Source: Halovenus amylolytica | GTDB taxonomy: Archaea; Halobacteriota; Halobacteria; Halobacteriales; Haloarculaceae | Length of the DNA: 64,000 nt | Direction of reading: 5' to 3' | NCBI GenBank assembly: GCA_004015825.1 | Contig: SAYS01000001.1 | Coordinates: 243,267-307,266 of the forward strand | In this document: piece by piece, positions 18,575 to 27,170 of the stretch | Layout of the letters: every line of letters begins with the position of its first letter | Numbering within the stretch: the first letter of the stretch is position 1 | Translations under genes and position numbers: made by a program | Notes under the pieces: model-generated | Told to the model about the DNA's origin: nothing | The model's input: the letters and a program-made list of their open reading frames with translations, nothing else | Database searches by the model: none

Positions 18575-19195
18575 ATGACCTCCACAGTCTGCTCGTGCAA
18601 GGTGGGCACCGTGGCGGATAGCTGTGGGTTTCCCGAGATTCACGACCGGCTGGCAGCCCAGTGGACCGACGACGACCACAGCGTCCGCGATCTCACCGAG
18701 CAGTTCAACCGCCGACTGGTGCGTGCCGGCTTCGAGCAGGCTGACCGGATCCCGATCGACGGTGAAATAGAGAATCTCTACCGCGTCCTGACTGACGACG
18801 ATGTCGACGCCGGGACACGGACGCAGGCACGCGAACGACTCCGACAGGACGGCGTCCCGATCGAGGAGATCGAATCGCAGTTCGTCTCCCATCAGACTGT
18901 CTACCGGCATCTGCGAAACTGTCTCGGCGTCTCCCGGGACGACGAGACCGAAACGGCAACCGAGTGCATCGACAGCTGGCGCGACCGGATCGACGCCCTC
19001 CGGGCCCGAACTGCCGCCGTTACCGACCGTGGCGTCAGCCAACTCGCCAGTCAGGACGCAATCGACGGCGAGGCGTTCGACGTCCTCGTCGATATTACGG
19101 TCATCTGTGACGACTGTGGCCAGTTCTACGACCTCGACGAACTGTTCGAGGGCAGGGGCTGTGATTGTGCGTCGACGCCGGCAGGAACTGAGTAA
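18575..19195 (+). CDS. rdfA: Rod-determining factor RdfA-family protein
   Basis: A 206-residue member of the haloarchaeal RdfA family, named for a Haloferax protein needed for rod shape. It opens with CSCKVGTV and has the family's QFNRRLV and GEIENLYRVLTDDDV segments, a region FVSHQTVYRHL that looks like a recognition helix, and a C-terminal zinc-ribbon-like ICDDCG...CDC. It is probably a DNA-binding or scaffold protein. A TTTTATTT box about 30 bases upstream suggests its own leaderless transcript. It sits between the lactate permease and lutC, an odd place for a shape factor. Confidence 0.85.
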   Translation: MTSTVCSCKVGTVADSCGFPEIHDRLAAQWTDDDHSVRDLTEQFNRRLVRAGFEQADRIPIDGEIENLYRVLTDDDVDAGTRTQARERLRQDGVPIEEIESQFVSHQTVYRHLRNCLGVSRDDETETATECIDSWRDRIDALRARTAAVTDRGVSQLASQDAIDGEAFDVLVDITVICDDCGQFYDLDELFEGRGCDCASTPAGTE

Positions 19196-19221
19196 CCAAT
19201 CCCGAGACTGCAGTGGAATTC

Positions 19222-19238
19222 AGGGCAAAGTAGAAGTG
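19222..19238 (+). promoter_or_regulatory. Shared promoter motif upstream of lutC
   Basis: AGGGCAAAGTAGAAGTG, identical but for one base to the motif at 22016 ahead of the second dehydrogenase. Both are preceded by ACTGCAG. It lies 42 bases before the lutC ATG, at a position that fits a BRE/TATA element, and a GGGGGAC stretch near the ATG could be a ribosome binding site. Confidence 0.6.
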
Positions 19239-19279
19239 AGAGCCACACTAAACCCGGAACACGGTACGGGGGACAGACA

Positions 19280-19789
19280 ATGTCACACCAGATTGAAGAT
19301 ACGTACGACCAGTTTGCCACAGAGGCAGCCCGCTATGGCGTGGGGGTGACGGAGGTGTCGCCGGGGAAGGTGTCCGACGCCATTGTGGAGCGCATCGAAC
19401 TGCCTGCGGTTGGTATCGAACTCCCGTGGGAGGACGCGACGCTGCCGGAGAGCGTCGAAACAGAGCCGACACCGGCCGATATCGAGGCGGCGGCTACCGG
19501 CGTCACCGCCGCATCGCTCGCGATCGCCGACTACGGCAGCATCGTGCTCCGGTCGGACACCGACGGCAGCGAGCCAGTGAGCCTGTTCAACGATCTCCAT
19601 ATCGCGGTCCTCGACAGGGCGGATATTGTGCCCGACATGGAAGCGGCCTTCGAGTGGTTCGGCGACGAACTCCGGGAGAGCCGTGATTCGGCGATCATCG
19701 CGACCGGCCCATCCGCGACGGCGGATATGGGCGCGCTCGTCCAGGGTGCCCACGGCCCGAAACAGGTGGAGGTGCTCGTCGTCTCATGA
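19280..19789 (+). CDS. lutC: Lactate utilization protein LutC (LUD domain)
   Basis: A 169-residue LUD-domain protein, a partner in the LutABC L-lactate oxidation complex. The family pattern is visible: an N-terminal helix, then ADIEAAATGVTAASLAIADYGSIVL in two parts, and the C-terminal TGPSATADMGALVQGAHGP, where the SATADM...GVHGP-type motif closes the domain. Its stop overlaps the start of the next gene in an ATGA, so the two are co-translated. It has its own promoter motif 42 bases upstream. Confidence 0.92.
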   Translation: MSHQIEDTYDQFATEAARYGVGVTEVSPGKVSDAIVERIELPAVGIELPWEDATLPESVETEPTPADIEAAATGVTAASLAIADYGSIVLRSDTDGSEPVSLFNDLHIAVLDRADIVPDMEAAFEWFGDELRESRDSAIIATGPSATADMGALVQGAHGPKQVEVLVVS

Positions 19790-21981
19790 GTTCCCAGCGC
19801 GAATCCAAGGCCGATCACATCCGGCACATCATGGAGACAGAGGGCGACGCTGTCGGGGACAACACCCGTGGCTTCAACGACGGGCGGTACGAATCCGTCG
19901 CCAAACTCGAAGATTACGAGGGACTCAAAGACGAGGCCAGGGAAATCAAAGAAGACGCCATAGAACGGCTCCCCGAACTCATCGATCAGGTAACCGAGAC
20001 GATCGAGGAAAACGGCGGCACGGTCTACATCGCCGACGACGAGGCCGACGCCAACGAGTACATCGCGGAGGTCTGTGCCGAAAACGACGCCGAACGGCTG
20101 GTCAAAAGCAAGTCGATGACCAGCGAGGAGATCGAGGTCAACGAACACCTCGAGTCCCGCGGCGTCGACGTCGTCGAGACGGATCTCGGCGAGTGGGTGC
20201 TGCAACTCGCCGAGGAGGCACCGAGTCACATCGTTGCGCCGGCGATCCACAAATCCCGCGCGGAGATCGCGAAACTGTTCAACGCGTACTTCGAGCCGGC
20301 GGAGGAACTCGAAACCGCCGAAGAGCTGACGATGTTCGCCCGCAAGCAACTCGGCGAACTCATCCAGGACGCCGACGTGGGGATGACCGGCGCGAACTTC
20401 ATCACCGCCGACTCCGGAACGATGGCGCTGGTCACCAGCGAGGGCAACGCCCGCAAGACGGTGGCGGTACCCGAGACACAGATCGCGGTCGCGGGTGTCG
20501 AGAAGATCGTTCCGACCGTCGAGGATCTCCAGCCCTTCATCGAACTGATCGGGCGCTCGGGGACCGGACAGGATATCACCAGCTATATTTCGCTGCTGAC
20601 CCCGCCGCTCGACTCGCCGACGATCGATTTCGACGACCCCGACACACCGATCGCGGGCGAGGACGACCGGGAGTTCCATCTCGTCCTCATCGACAACGGT
20701 CGGCTGGCGATGCGGGAAGACGAGGAACTCAAGGAGACGCTGTACTGCATCCGGTGTTCGGCCTGTTCGAACACCTGTGCGAACTTCCAGTCGGTCGGCG
20801 GCCACGCCTTTGGCGGCGAGACCTACTCCGGCGGGATCGCGACGGGCTGGGAGGCCGGCGTCCACGGACTCGACTCGGCGGCGGAGTTCAACGACCTCTG
20901 TACCGGCTGTTCGCGGTGTGTCGAGGCCTGCCCAGTGGGAATCGATATCCCGTGGATCAACACTGTCGTTCGGGATCGGATCAACACCGACAAAGAGCCC
21001 AACATGGAGTTTCTGGTCGACGGACTGACGCCGGATACCGAGACCTCCGGCCCAGACCTCCAGAAACGACTGTTCGGCAACTTCGAGACGCTGGCACAGA
21101 TGGGCAGCGCGTTCGCACCCATCTCGAACTGGGTCGCACAGGCTGGTCCCGTCAAACAACTGCTCGAACGGGTCGCCGGTGTGACCGACCAGCGCGACCT
21201 GCCCGCATTCCAGCGGACGACACTCGTCGACTGGTTCGAAAGTCGCGACCGGATCCCGCCGATCGATCCCGACCGGAAGGTGGTGCTCTATGCCGATCTG
21301 TACACGAACTACATGGACGTCGAACGCGGCAAGGCTGCCGTCAGGGCGCTCGAAGCCCTCGACGTCGAGGTACTCGTTCCATCGGTCTCCGGCGCCGGTC
21401 GGGCACCCCTCTCCCAGGGGATGATCGACACCGCCCGGACGAAAGCCGAGCGCGTCTCCGACCAGCTCGGACCCTACGTCGACGAGGGGTACGACGTGGT
21501 CGTCATCGAGCCAAGCGACCTGGCGATGTTCCGTGCGGATTACGACCGGTTCCTCCCCGACGAGGAGTTCGAACCGCTGGCCGACAACAGCTACGAGATC
21601 CTCGAATACATCTACGGGCTGGTGGCAAACGGTGCAGACGTCGACCAGCTACACGTCGCAAACGGGACCGAGACGGTGGCCTACCACTCCCACTGCCAGC
21701 AGCGGACCATGGGGCTGGACGAGTACAGTATCGAGGTGCTGAACCGGTGTGGCTACGACGTGACCACGAGTGACGTCGAGTGCTGTGGGATGGCCGGCTC
21801 CTTCGGCTACAAAGAGCAGTACTACGAACTCTCGATGGACGTGGGCTCGAACCTGGAGGGACAGCTCAGGGATGCTGACGCCGACCACGTCATCGCGAGC
21901 GGGACCTCCTGTACCGACCAGATCGGCGACCTGCTGGACGAGGAGCCAACACACGTCGTCGAACTGATCGCCCCGCGGTAA
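19786..21981 (+). CDS. lutB: LutB-LutA fusion, iron-sulfur L-lactate oxidation protein
   Basis: A 731-residue fusion of the two remaining Lut subunits. Residues about 60-250 form the LUD domain. Two 4Fe-4S motifs follow, CIRCSACSNTCANF (about residue 322) and CTGCSRCVEACPVG (about 371), as in LutB. The C-terminal third has two CCG domains, with HSHCQQR and ECCGMAGSFGY, which in Bacillus form the separate LutA. It oxidises lactate to pyruvate and hands electrons to the respiratory chain. It overlaps lutC by four bases. The C-terminal CCG part resembles those of both GlcD-GlcF fusions. Confidence 0.9.
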   Translation: MSSQRESKADHIRHIMETEGDAVGDNTRGFNDGRYESVAKLEDYEGLKDEAREIKEDAIERLPELIDQVTETIEENGGTVYIADDEADANEYIAEVCAENDAERLVKSKSMTSEEIEVNEHLESRGVDVVETDLGEWVLQLAEEAPSHIVAPAIHKSRAEIAKLFNAYFEPAEELETAEELTMFARKQLGELIQDADVGMTGANFITADSGTMALVTSEGNARKTVAVPETQIAVAGVEKIVPTVEDLQPFIELIGRSGTGQDITSYISLLTPPLDSPTIDFDDPDTPIAGEDDREFHLVLIDNGRLAMREDEELKETLYCIRCSACSNTCANFQSVGGHAFGGETYSGGIATGWEAGVHGLDSAAEFNDLCTGCSRCVEACPVGIDIPWINTVVRDRINTDKEPNMEFLVDGLTPDTETSGPDLQKRLFGNFETLAQMGSAFAPISNWVAQAGPVKQLLERVAGVTDQRDLPAFQRTTLVDWFESRDRIPPIDPDRKVVLYADLYTNYMDVERGKAAVRALEALDVEVLVPSVSGAGRAPLSQGMIDTARTKAERVSDQLGPYVDEGYDVVVIEPSDLAMFRADYDRFLPDEEFEPLADNSYEILEYIYGLVANGADVDQLHVANGTETVAYHSHCQQRTMGLDEYSIEVLNRCGYDVTTSDVECCGMAGSFGYKEQYYELSMDVGSNLEGQLRDADADHVIASGTSCTDQIGDLLDEEPTHVVELIAPR

Positions 21982-22015
21982 CAGTCCCCCGCCCCACTGC
22001 AGATCCGCCCACTTG

Positions 22016-22032
22016 AGGGCAAATTAGAAGTG
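22016..22032 (+). promoter_or_regulatory. Shared promoter motif upstream of dehydrogenase copy 2
   Basis: AGGGCAAATTAGAAGTG, one base different from the motif at 19222 ahead of lutC. An ACTTGAG directly precedes it, also seen before the lactate permease TATA box. The motif is about 220 bases before the ATG. Confidence 0.55.
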
Positions 22033-22253
22033 CAATGGATCCAAACTGTAACTATTGCCACAGAGAACGTGTCACACACCAGTTGTGGTGGCCCGGACCA
22101 GCGGACGGTCCGGGGACCTTCGTGGGTGGGGTCGGGGCAACACGGTGTCACAGACTGCCGGGTGGGGTACTCCGGTGATCGGTGCCGTCCCGGCCCGCTG
22201 CGCCGGCAGCACATCGGGCAGGTGGCGAACGAACCCAGAGAGAGGAGAGACTC
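22033..22253 (+). other. Long, structured leader of dehydrogenase copy 2
   Basis: No gene is supported here. Several hairpins are possible; the clearest pairs CCCGGACC (22092-22099) with GGTCCGGG (22107-22114). It ends with GAGAGGAGAGA just before the ATG, a strong ribosome binding site. A leader this long and folded could carry regulation. Confidence 0.4.
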
Positions 22254-25200
22254 ATGAGCGACACAGCTAATACGAACATTCCCGATCCGTCAGCAGACTC
22301 GCGTGCAAATTACAACCATCAAAGCGACGAAATCGAGCGGCCAGATCTGCTTGCCGACCTCCAGGGACTGGTCGACGGCGAGGTCCGCTTCGACAGCTAC
22401 ACACGGAATCTCTACGCGACAGACGCCAGTGCCTACCAGCAGCTTCCGATTGGCGTCGTCGCTCCAGAATCGACCGACGACGTCCAGGCGGTCATGGAGT
22501 ACTGTGCTGAAAACGCTATTCCGGTGTTACCACGTGGTGGTGGGACGAGTCTCGCCGGCCAGGCGGTCAACGAGGCTGTCGTCCTGGATTTCAAAAAGGA
22601 GATGGACCGGCTCGTCGATATCGATCCGGACGCGGGCACCGCCCGCGCACAGCCAGGGATCACGATCGCCCGGCTCAACAACAACCTCAAACCGCACGGG
22701 GTGAAGTACGCGCCCGACCCGGCGTGGGGCGACAAGAGCGTCCTCGGCGGCTGTATCGGCAACAACACGACCGGTGCGCACTCGCTGAAATACGAGAAAG
22801 CCGACGGCTACGTCGAGGAAGTCGAGGTTGTCCTCGCCGACGGAACCCTGACGACTTTCGGCTGGATGGACGTCGAGGAACTCCACGAGCGGGCAGCCAA
22901 CATCGGGACAGACGCGACCCTCGAAGACCAGATCTACGCCGAACTCTCGCGGGTGCTCCGCGAGTACGACGACGAGATCGAGAAGCGATATCCCAACCTC
23001 ATGCGGAACGTCTCGGGGTACAACCTCGACAAACTCCGAGAGGATATCGAGGAACGTGGCGAGGTCAACGTCGGCCGGCTGATGGCCGGCAGCGAGGGAA
23101 CGCTCGCCATCGTCACCGAGGCCGAGGTCTCGCTGGAACCGATCCCGGCGGAGACCTCCGTCGTCCTGTTGACCTACGACGAGATGCTGGATGCGATGCG
23201 CGACGTTGCGCCGATTCTCGAACACGATCCCTCCGCAGTCGAGGTGATGGACGACGTGTTGCTGGATCTTGCCCGCGATACGGCGGAGTTTTCGGATCTC
23301 GTCGGGACACTGCCAGAGGGGACCAACTCCACGTTGCTCGTGGAGTTCTACGCCGACTCCGTCGCCGAGGGCAAACAGAAGGTGGCGAATCTCCTCGCCG
23401 ACCGCCTCCCGACCGTCGAGCCCGAGACCGGGTTCGACCCGACCGACGACGCGATCGAGACCGAGGCAGAGATCCACGCTGTCAACGCCCTGGAGGCGTA
23501 CGACGAGAAGACCCAGGCGAAGTTCTGGAAGATGCGCAAGGCCGGGCTGCCGATCTTGCTCTCGCGGACTGGCGACGACAAACACTGGCCCTTTGTCGAA
23601 GATACGGCCGTCCCGGCGGAGAACCTCCCCGAGTACGTTTCGGATATCCAGGAGTTGTTCGACGAACACGACACCTTCGCCTCCTACTACGCCCATGCTG
23701 GGCCGGGCGTGTTGCACATCCGCCCACTGTTGAATCTGAAAGCGGAGGGTGGCAAGGAGGAGATGATGGAAATTTCGGACGCCATCACCGATCTCGTCAT
23801 CGAGTACGGCGGCTCGGTCTCCGGTGAGCACGGCGACGGGCGCGCCCGGACGAAGTGGAATCAGAAACTGTACGGTGACGAGCTGTGGGGTGCATTCCAG
23901 GATATCAAGGCGGCGTTCGATCCGGACCACCTGCTGAATCCGGGCAACATCTGCGGCGAGTTCCAGCCCGACGAGAACCTCCGGTACGACGAGGAATACA
24001 GCTTCGACCCCGGTTTCGAGCCCGAACTGGAGTGGCACAACGAGAACGGTTTCCAGGGGATGGCCGAACTGTGTCACGGCTGTGCCGGCTGTACCGGTCA
24101 CCAGGACACCACCGGCAGCGTGATGTGTCCGACCTACCGCGCGACACAGAACGAGGAGATTACATCGACACGTGGCCGGGCGAACATGCTCCGGCGGGCG
24201 ATGGACGGCCAACTGCCCGACGATCCGACAGACGAGGAGTTCATAAACGAGGTGCTGGATCTCTGTATCAGTTGCAAGGGCTGCAAGCATGACTGCCCGA
24301 GCGGCGTCGACATGGCGAAATTGAAAGCCGAGGTGAAACACGAACACCACCAACAGGAGGGAATTCCCTTCCGTGACAAGATGTTCGCAAACGTGGAGAC
24401 GCTGTACTCGCTGGGGAGTACCTTCGCCCCGATCTCGAACTGGGCGATGAAGATGCCTGGGACAGATCTCATCATGGAGAAGACCATCGGCATCGCACGG
24501 GAGCGAGACCTGCCAACGTTCAAGCGAAAGACGTTGAAGAAGTGGGACCGCTCACGGACACCGAAGATCTCCGAAGATGCAGCCGACCGCAAGGCGCTGG
24601 TGCTGGCCGATCCGTACACGAATTACACACAGCCCGGGGTCGGCAAAGCAGCCGTCAAGACACTCGAAGCCGCTGGTGTCCACGTCAAGATTCCTGACGA
24701 CGTGACCGACAGCGGCCGGCCGGCCCACTCGAAGAGCATGCTCGATCACGCCCGCGAGACCGCACGCGAGAACGTCGACACACTCGCGCCGATGATCCGC
24801 GACGGCTGGGACGTCGTCAGCGTCGAGCCATCGGACTCGGTGATGTACCAGAGCGACTACCTGGATTTCTTCTCCGACGAGGACACCGAACTCGTCGCGG
24901 CGAACACCTACAGTGTCATGGAGTATCTCGATATCTACGACCTGCACGACGGGATTGCCTTCGAGGATCCGGGCCAGACGCTGACCTACCACGGCCACTG
25001 CCAGCAGACCGCGATGAAACAGGAACACCACGCCGTCAACGTCCTCGCCGGGGTGGGCTACGACGTCGACGAGGTCGACTCGACGTGCTGTGGGATGGCT
25101 GGCTCCTTTGGCTACGAGGCCGAACACTACTCGATGAGCAAATCTGTCGGCCAGATGCTGTACGATCTGGTCGACGACTCGCCCGGCGAGGAGGTCGTCG

Positions 25201-25301
25201 CACCCGGTACCTCCTGTCGGTCACAGCTACTGGAGTACGAGAACCAGCAAGGGAAACCACCACACCCCATCGAGAAAGTCGAAGCAGCACTGCCGAACTG
25301 A
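22254..25301 (+). CDS. FAD/4Fe-4S D-lactate (glycolate) dehydrogenase, GlcD-GlcF fusion, copy 2
   Basis: A second 1015-residue fusion with the same architecture as the gene at 11760: FAD_binding_4 with RGGGTSLAGQAVN, FAD-oxidase C-terminal domain, two 4Fe-4S motifs (ELCHGCAGCTGH...MCP and DLCISCKGCKHDCP) and two CCG domains ending in TCCGMAGSFGYE. The first Fe-S motif has an insertion, GHQDTTG, absent from copy 1, which may change the cluster. The ATG at 22254 has a purine-rich ribosome binding site; an upstream in-frame start would translate leader sequence. Having both copies suggests different substrates or conditions. Confidence 0.9.
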   Translation: MSDTANTNIPDPSADSRANYNHQSDEIERPDLLADLQGLVDGEVRFDSYTRNLYATDASAYQQLPIGVVAPESTDDVQAVMEYCAENAIPVLPRGGGTSLAGQAVNEAVVLDFKKEMDRLVDIDPDAGTARAQPGITIARLNNNLKPHGVKYAPDPAWGDKSVLGGCIGNNTTGAHSLKYEKADGYVEEVEVVLADGTLTTFGWMDVEELHERAANIGTDATLEDQIYAELSRVLREYDDEIEKRYPNLMRNVSGYNLDKLREDIEERGEVNVGRLMAGSEGTLAIVTEAEVSLEPIPAETSVVLLTYDEMLDAMRDVAPILEHDPSAVEVMDDVLLDLARDTAEFSDLVGTLPEGTNSTLLVEFYADSVAEGKQKVANLLADRLPTVEPETGFDPTDDAIETEAEIHAVNALEAYDEKTQAKFWKMRKAGLPILLSRTGDDKHWPFVEDTAVPAENLPEYVSDIQELFDEHDTFASYYAHAGPGVLHIRPLLNLKAEGGKEEMMEISDAITDLVIEYGGSVSGEHGDGRARTKWNQKLYGDELWGAFQDIKAAFDPDHLLNPGNICGEFQPDENLRYDEEYSFDPGFEPELEWHNENGFQGMAELCHGCAGCTGHQDTTGSVMCPTYRATQNEEITSTRGRANMLRRAMDGQLPDDPTDEEFINEVLDLCISCKGCKHDCPSGVDMAKLKAEVKHEHHQQEGIPFRDKMFANVETLYSLGSTFAPISNWAMKMPGTDLIMEKTIGIARERDLPTFKRKTLKKWDRSRTPKISEDAADRKALVLADPYTNYTQPGVGKAAVKTLEAAGVHVKIPDDVTDSGRPAHSKSMLDHARETARENVDTLAPMIRDGWDVVSVEPSDSVMYQSDYLDFFSDEDTELVAANTYSVMEYLDIYDLHDGIAFEDPGQTLTYHGHCQQTAMKQEHHAVNVLAGVGYDVDEVDSTCCGMAGSFGYEAEHYSMSKSVGQMLYDLVDDSPGEEVVAPGTSCRSQLLEYENQQGKPPHPIEKVEAALPN

Positions 25302-25385
25302 GTTTCCAGCGACGGAGATAGGGTAAAATTCTTCATTTTTCCGGTGTGTCTTTATGTTCTTGCAGTGTCACGTACTGGCTGTAGT

Positions 25386-25811
25386 ATGACTGAGCGCATA
25401 CTGGTACCGGTAGACGGCTCCGAGAAATCGTACGATGCGCTGGCGTACGCGGTCGAGAACTGGCCCGACGCCGAGGTCGCGCTGGTGCACGCGCTGGATT
25501 TCCACGAGACTGCTGCTGCGGAGGGGACAGTCATCGTGATGGACGAGCAGGTACGCCAGGCAGCCGAGAACCGCGCCGAAGAGATCTTCGAGGAGGCACG
25601 CGAACTGGTCGCCGACGCGGGATACGACGGCGAACTGGAGACGACCGTCGAAGAGGGGCCCCCGAAACGGGTCATCGTCGACCACGCCGAAGAGTACGAC
25701 ACTGTCGTCATGGGTACCTACGGCCGGGAAGGGACAGGACAGAAACTGCTCGGCAGTGTCGCGGAGACTATCGTTCGGCGATCCCCGACGACCACGATCG
25801 TCGTGAAGTAG
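25386..25811 (+). CDS. Universal stress protein, single domain
   Basis: A 141-residue UspA-family protein. The N-terminal ILVPVDGSE and the C-terminal nucleotide site MGTYGREGTGQKLLGS (G-x2-G-x9-GS) predict ATP binding. It has a single Usp domain and no extra domain. It follows the second lactate dehydrogenase after 84 bases, but a T-rich segment lies between them, so it may be a separate unit. A run of six T at 25820-25825 after its stop is a likely terminator. Confidence 0.92.
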   Translation: MTERILVPVDGSEKSYDALAYAVENWPDAEVALVHALDFHETAAAEGTVIVMDEQVRQAAENRAEEIFEEARELVADAGYDGELETTVEEGPPKRVIVDHAEEYDTVVMGTYGREGTGQKLLGSVAETIVRRSPTTTIVVK

Positions 25812-25819
25812 TCGTCCTC

Positions 25820-25825
25820 TTTTTT
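25820..25825 (+). terminator. Oligo-T terminator after the Usp gene
   Basis: Six T residues, starting nine bases after the stop codon, in otherwise GC-rich sequence. This is the usual archaeal intrinsic termination signal; no hairpin is needed. Confidence 0.45.
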
Positions 25826-25944
25826 GATGTCCGCCTTCGGATCTGCTGCCGGTCAAAACTGTTACAAATATATGCCTGTAACAACTTCCGAAGAACGACC
25901 CGTTCTGGAGCAGTGGAAAAATACAGTTTCGTCGCGGATGCCCG

Positions 25945-26082
25945 TCAGCTGAACTCGTCGACCAGTTCGCAGGCGCTTTCGAACTCGTAGTCGTCGCCGA
26001 AGTACTGGCCAGCGACAGCGGCCGCACGGGATCTTTCGCGCTCCCGTGGGGCTGGATCTTCGATCTGGCGGGTGGTGTGCAA
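25945..26082 (-). pseudogene. Short coding remnant downstream of the adenylate kinase
   Basis: A 45-codon frame after the adenylate kinase stop with clearly haloarchaeal codon use and an acidic end, FGDDYEFESACELVDEFS. There is no ATG; TTG at 26082 is the only candidate start, or it could be the tail of a lost gene. I do not recognise the family. Confidence 0.35.
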
Positions 26083-26098
26083 CTCGCCCAGTTCCCGC

Positions 26099-26683
26099 TC
26101 AGGGCTGGGTCGAGAGATTCGAGAGGATGCCGGCGATCGTCGCGAGCTGTTCGCTCGTTTCTTCGATCTCCCCTTCGTTGCGGAGGTGGTAGATGGGAGC
26201 CGAACTATTCAGGGAGTACGCGAGCGCGGCGGAGTTCTGGAGCTGTTTGTGGAACTCGACGGACTGGCTGAAGTACGCATACGAGCGATCACTCCGCTCG
26301 CGGCGGTCCCGGATCGTTTCGGTATCGGCGTCGACGATCACGAATGCCCCCGGATCGATATCCCCCAGCATTTCGGTTCCCAGTCCCGGGATGTAGCCAA
26401 GCGGTGTCTCGACGACGAGATGTGTGTTTATCAGGATCGGTCCCGAGTCGGACTCCCGGGCGATGTGTTCACCCGCCCGCCGCTGGAGCGCTCGCTGATC
26501 ACGAAGCCGGAGTCGAACGAGTTCCTTGCGACTGGTCGCGAGGCCGTGTTCGAGTGCCTCCTGGAGCATTACGTCCCCCACATTCACGAGCGTGTACTCC
26601 TCGCCGAGCTGGCGTCGTGTGTGCTCACAGACTTTCGAGGCACCGACGCCAGGAACGCCGCTGACGACGATGTTGTCGGACAT
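26099..26683 (-). CDS. Archaeal AdkA-type adenylate kinase
   Basis: A nucleoside monophosphate kinase of the archaeal AdkA kind, 194 residues. The P-loop is SGVPGVGASK (residues 8-17), matching the GVPGVG of AdkA. LVNVGDVM, the INTHLVVETPLGYIPGLG segment (a counterpart of DTHSTVKTPxGYLPGLP) and a C-terminal VIVDADTETI also match. It interconverts ATP and AMP with ADP. The ATG overlaps the stop of the preceding small gene, so they form one unit. Haloarchaea often carry a bacterial-type adk as well; none is seen here. Confidence 0.82.
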   Translation of the reverse strand: MSDNIVVSGVPGVGASKVCEHTRRQLGEEYTLVNVGDVMLQEALEHGLATSRKELVRLRLRDQRALQRRAGEHIARESDSGPILINTHLVVETPLGYIPGLGTEMLGDIDPGAFVIVDADTETIRDRRERSDRSYAYFSQSVEFHKQLQNSAALAYSLNSSAPIYHLRNEGEIEETSEQLATIAGILSNLSTQP

Positions 26684-26966
26684 TAGAACGACACCTCTTC
26701 GACGTCGAGTGCGGTGTTCGAGCCACGGTCGTCGTAGAACCGGCGTCCCACGTACTCGCTGCTGATCGACCCGATGATGGTATCGTACAGATCGTCGGCA
26801 GACTGGAACGAATCGGCACCCGACCGCTGGATTACCTCCTCGACTGTCTCGGGGTTCTCTGTCGGCCCATCTATTTCGACATCCCCCATCGTTTCGACCA
26901 CTCTCTCGCTGTCGACGGGGAATGTGAACTCACTGACGAATCGGTCTCTTGCATCTGTCAATCTCA
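26683..26966 (-). CDS. Small acidic protein of the DUF5789 type
   Basis: A protein of about 94 residues with the pattern of a haloarchaeal conserved hypothetical family: FPVDSERVVETMGDVEID, then ETVEEVIQRSGADSFQSADDLYD, then a glycine-rich end YVGRRFYDDRG. The function is unknown. I take ATG at 26966; a GTG three codons upstream is also possible. It is directly upstream of and overlaps the adenylate kinase gene, so the two are likely co-expressed. A perfect 8-base inverted repeat lies 12 bases upstream of the start. Confidence 0.75.
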
Positions 26967-26977
26967 TGATTATCACG

Positions 26978-26999
26978 TAGATTGGCTACCCGGCCAATC
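26978..26999. promoter_or_regulatory. Inverted repeat upstream of the DUF5789-adenylate kinase pair
   Basis: AGATTGGC at 26978-26985 and its exact complement GCCAATCT at 26992-26999, with six bases between, 12 bases before the gene start. The size and place fit an operator for a dimeric regulator. Confidence 0.4.
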
Positions 27000-27170
27000 T
27001 GGAGCCGGTATCCGGCTGTTGCAGTTCTGAAACGACCTGCTCACACACCGTCCCGGTATGCAAATCAGTATACATAACGAATAATAATAACATTATCGAT
27101 CCGGACCGCTACCGACCAGCTGACTCGCCTTCGGTAAACTACTTACCGCTCTCGCGTCTACGGGCAGATA

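Noticed and set aside
19626..21773. Very long plus-strand frame (715 codons) in a second frame of the lutB region
   Set aside because: Arg/Gly/Pro-rich sequence without motifs, overlapping lutA-lutB, whose Fe-S motifs are unmistakable. It is a frame shadow.
22527..24353. 608-codon minus-strand frame opposite the second lactate dehydrogenase
   Set aside because: Same reasoning: reverse-strand shadow of a gene with intact catalytic motifs.
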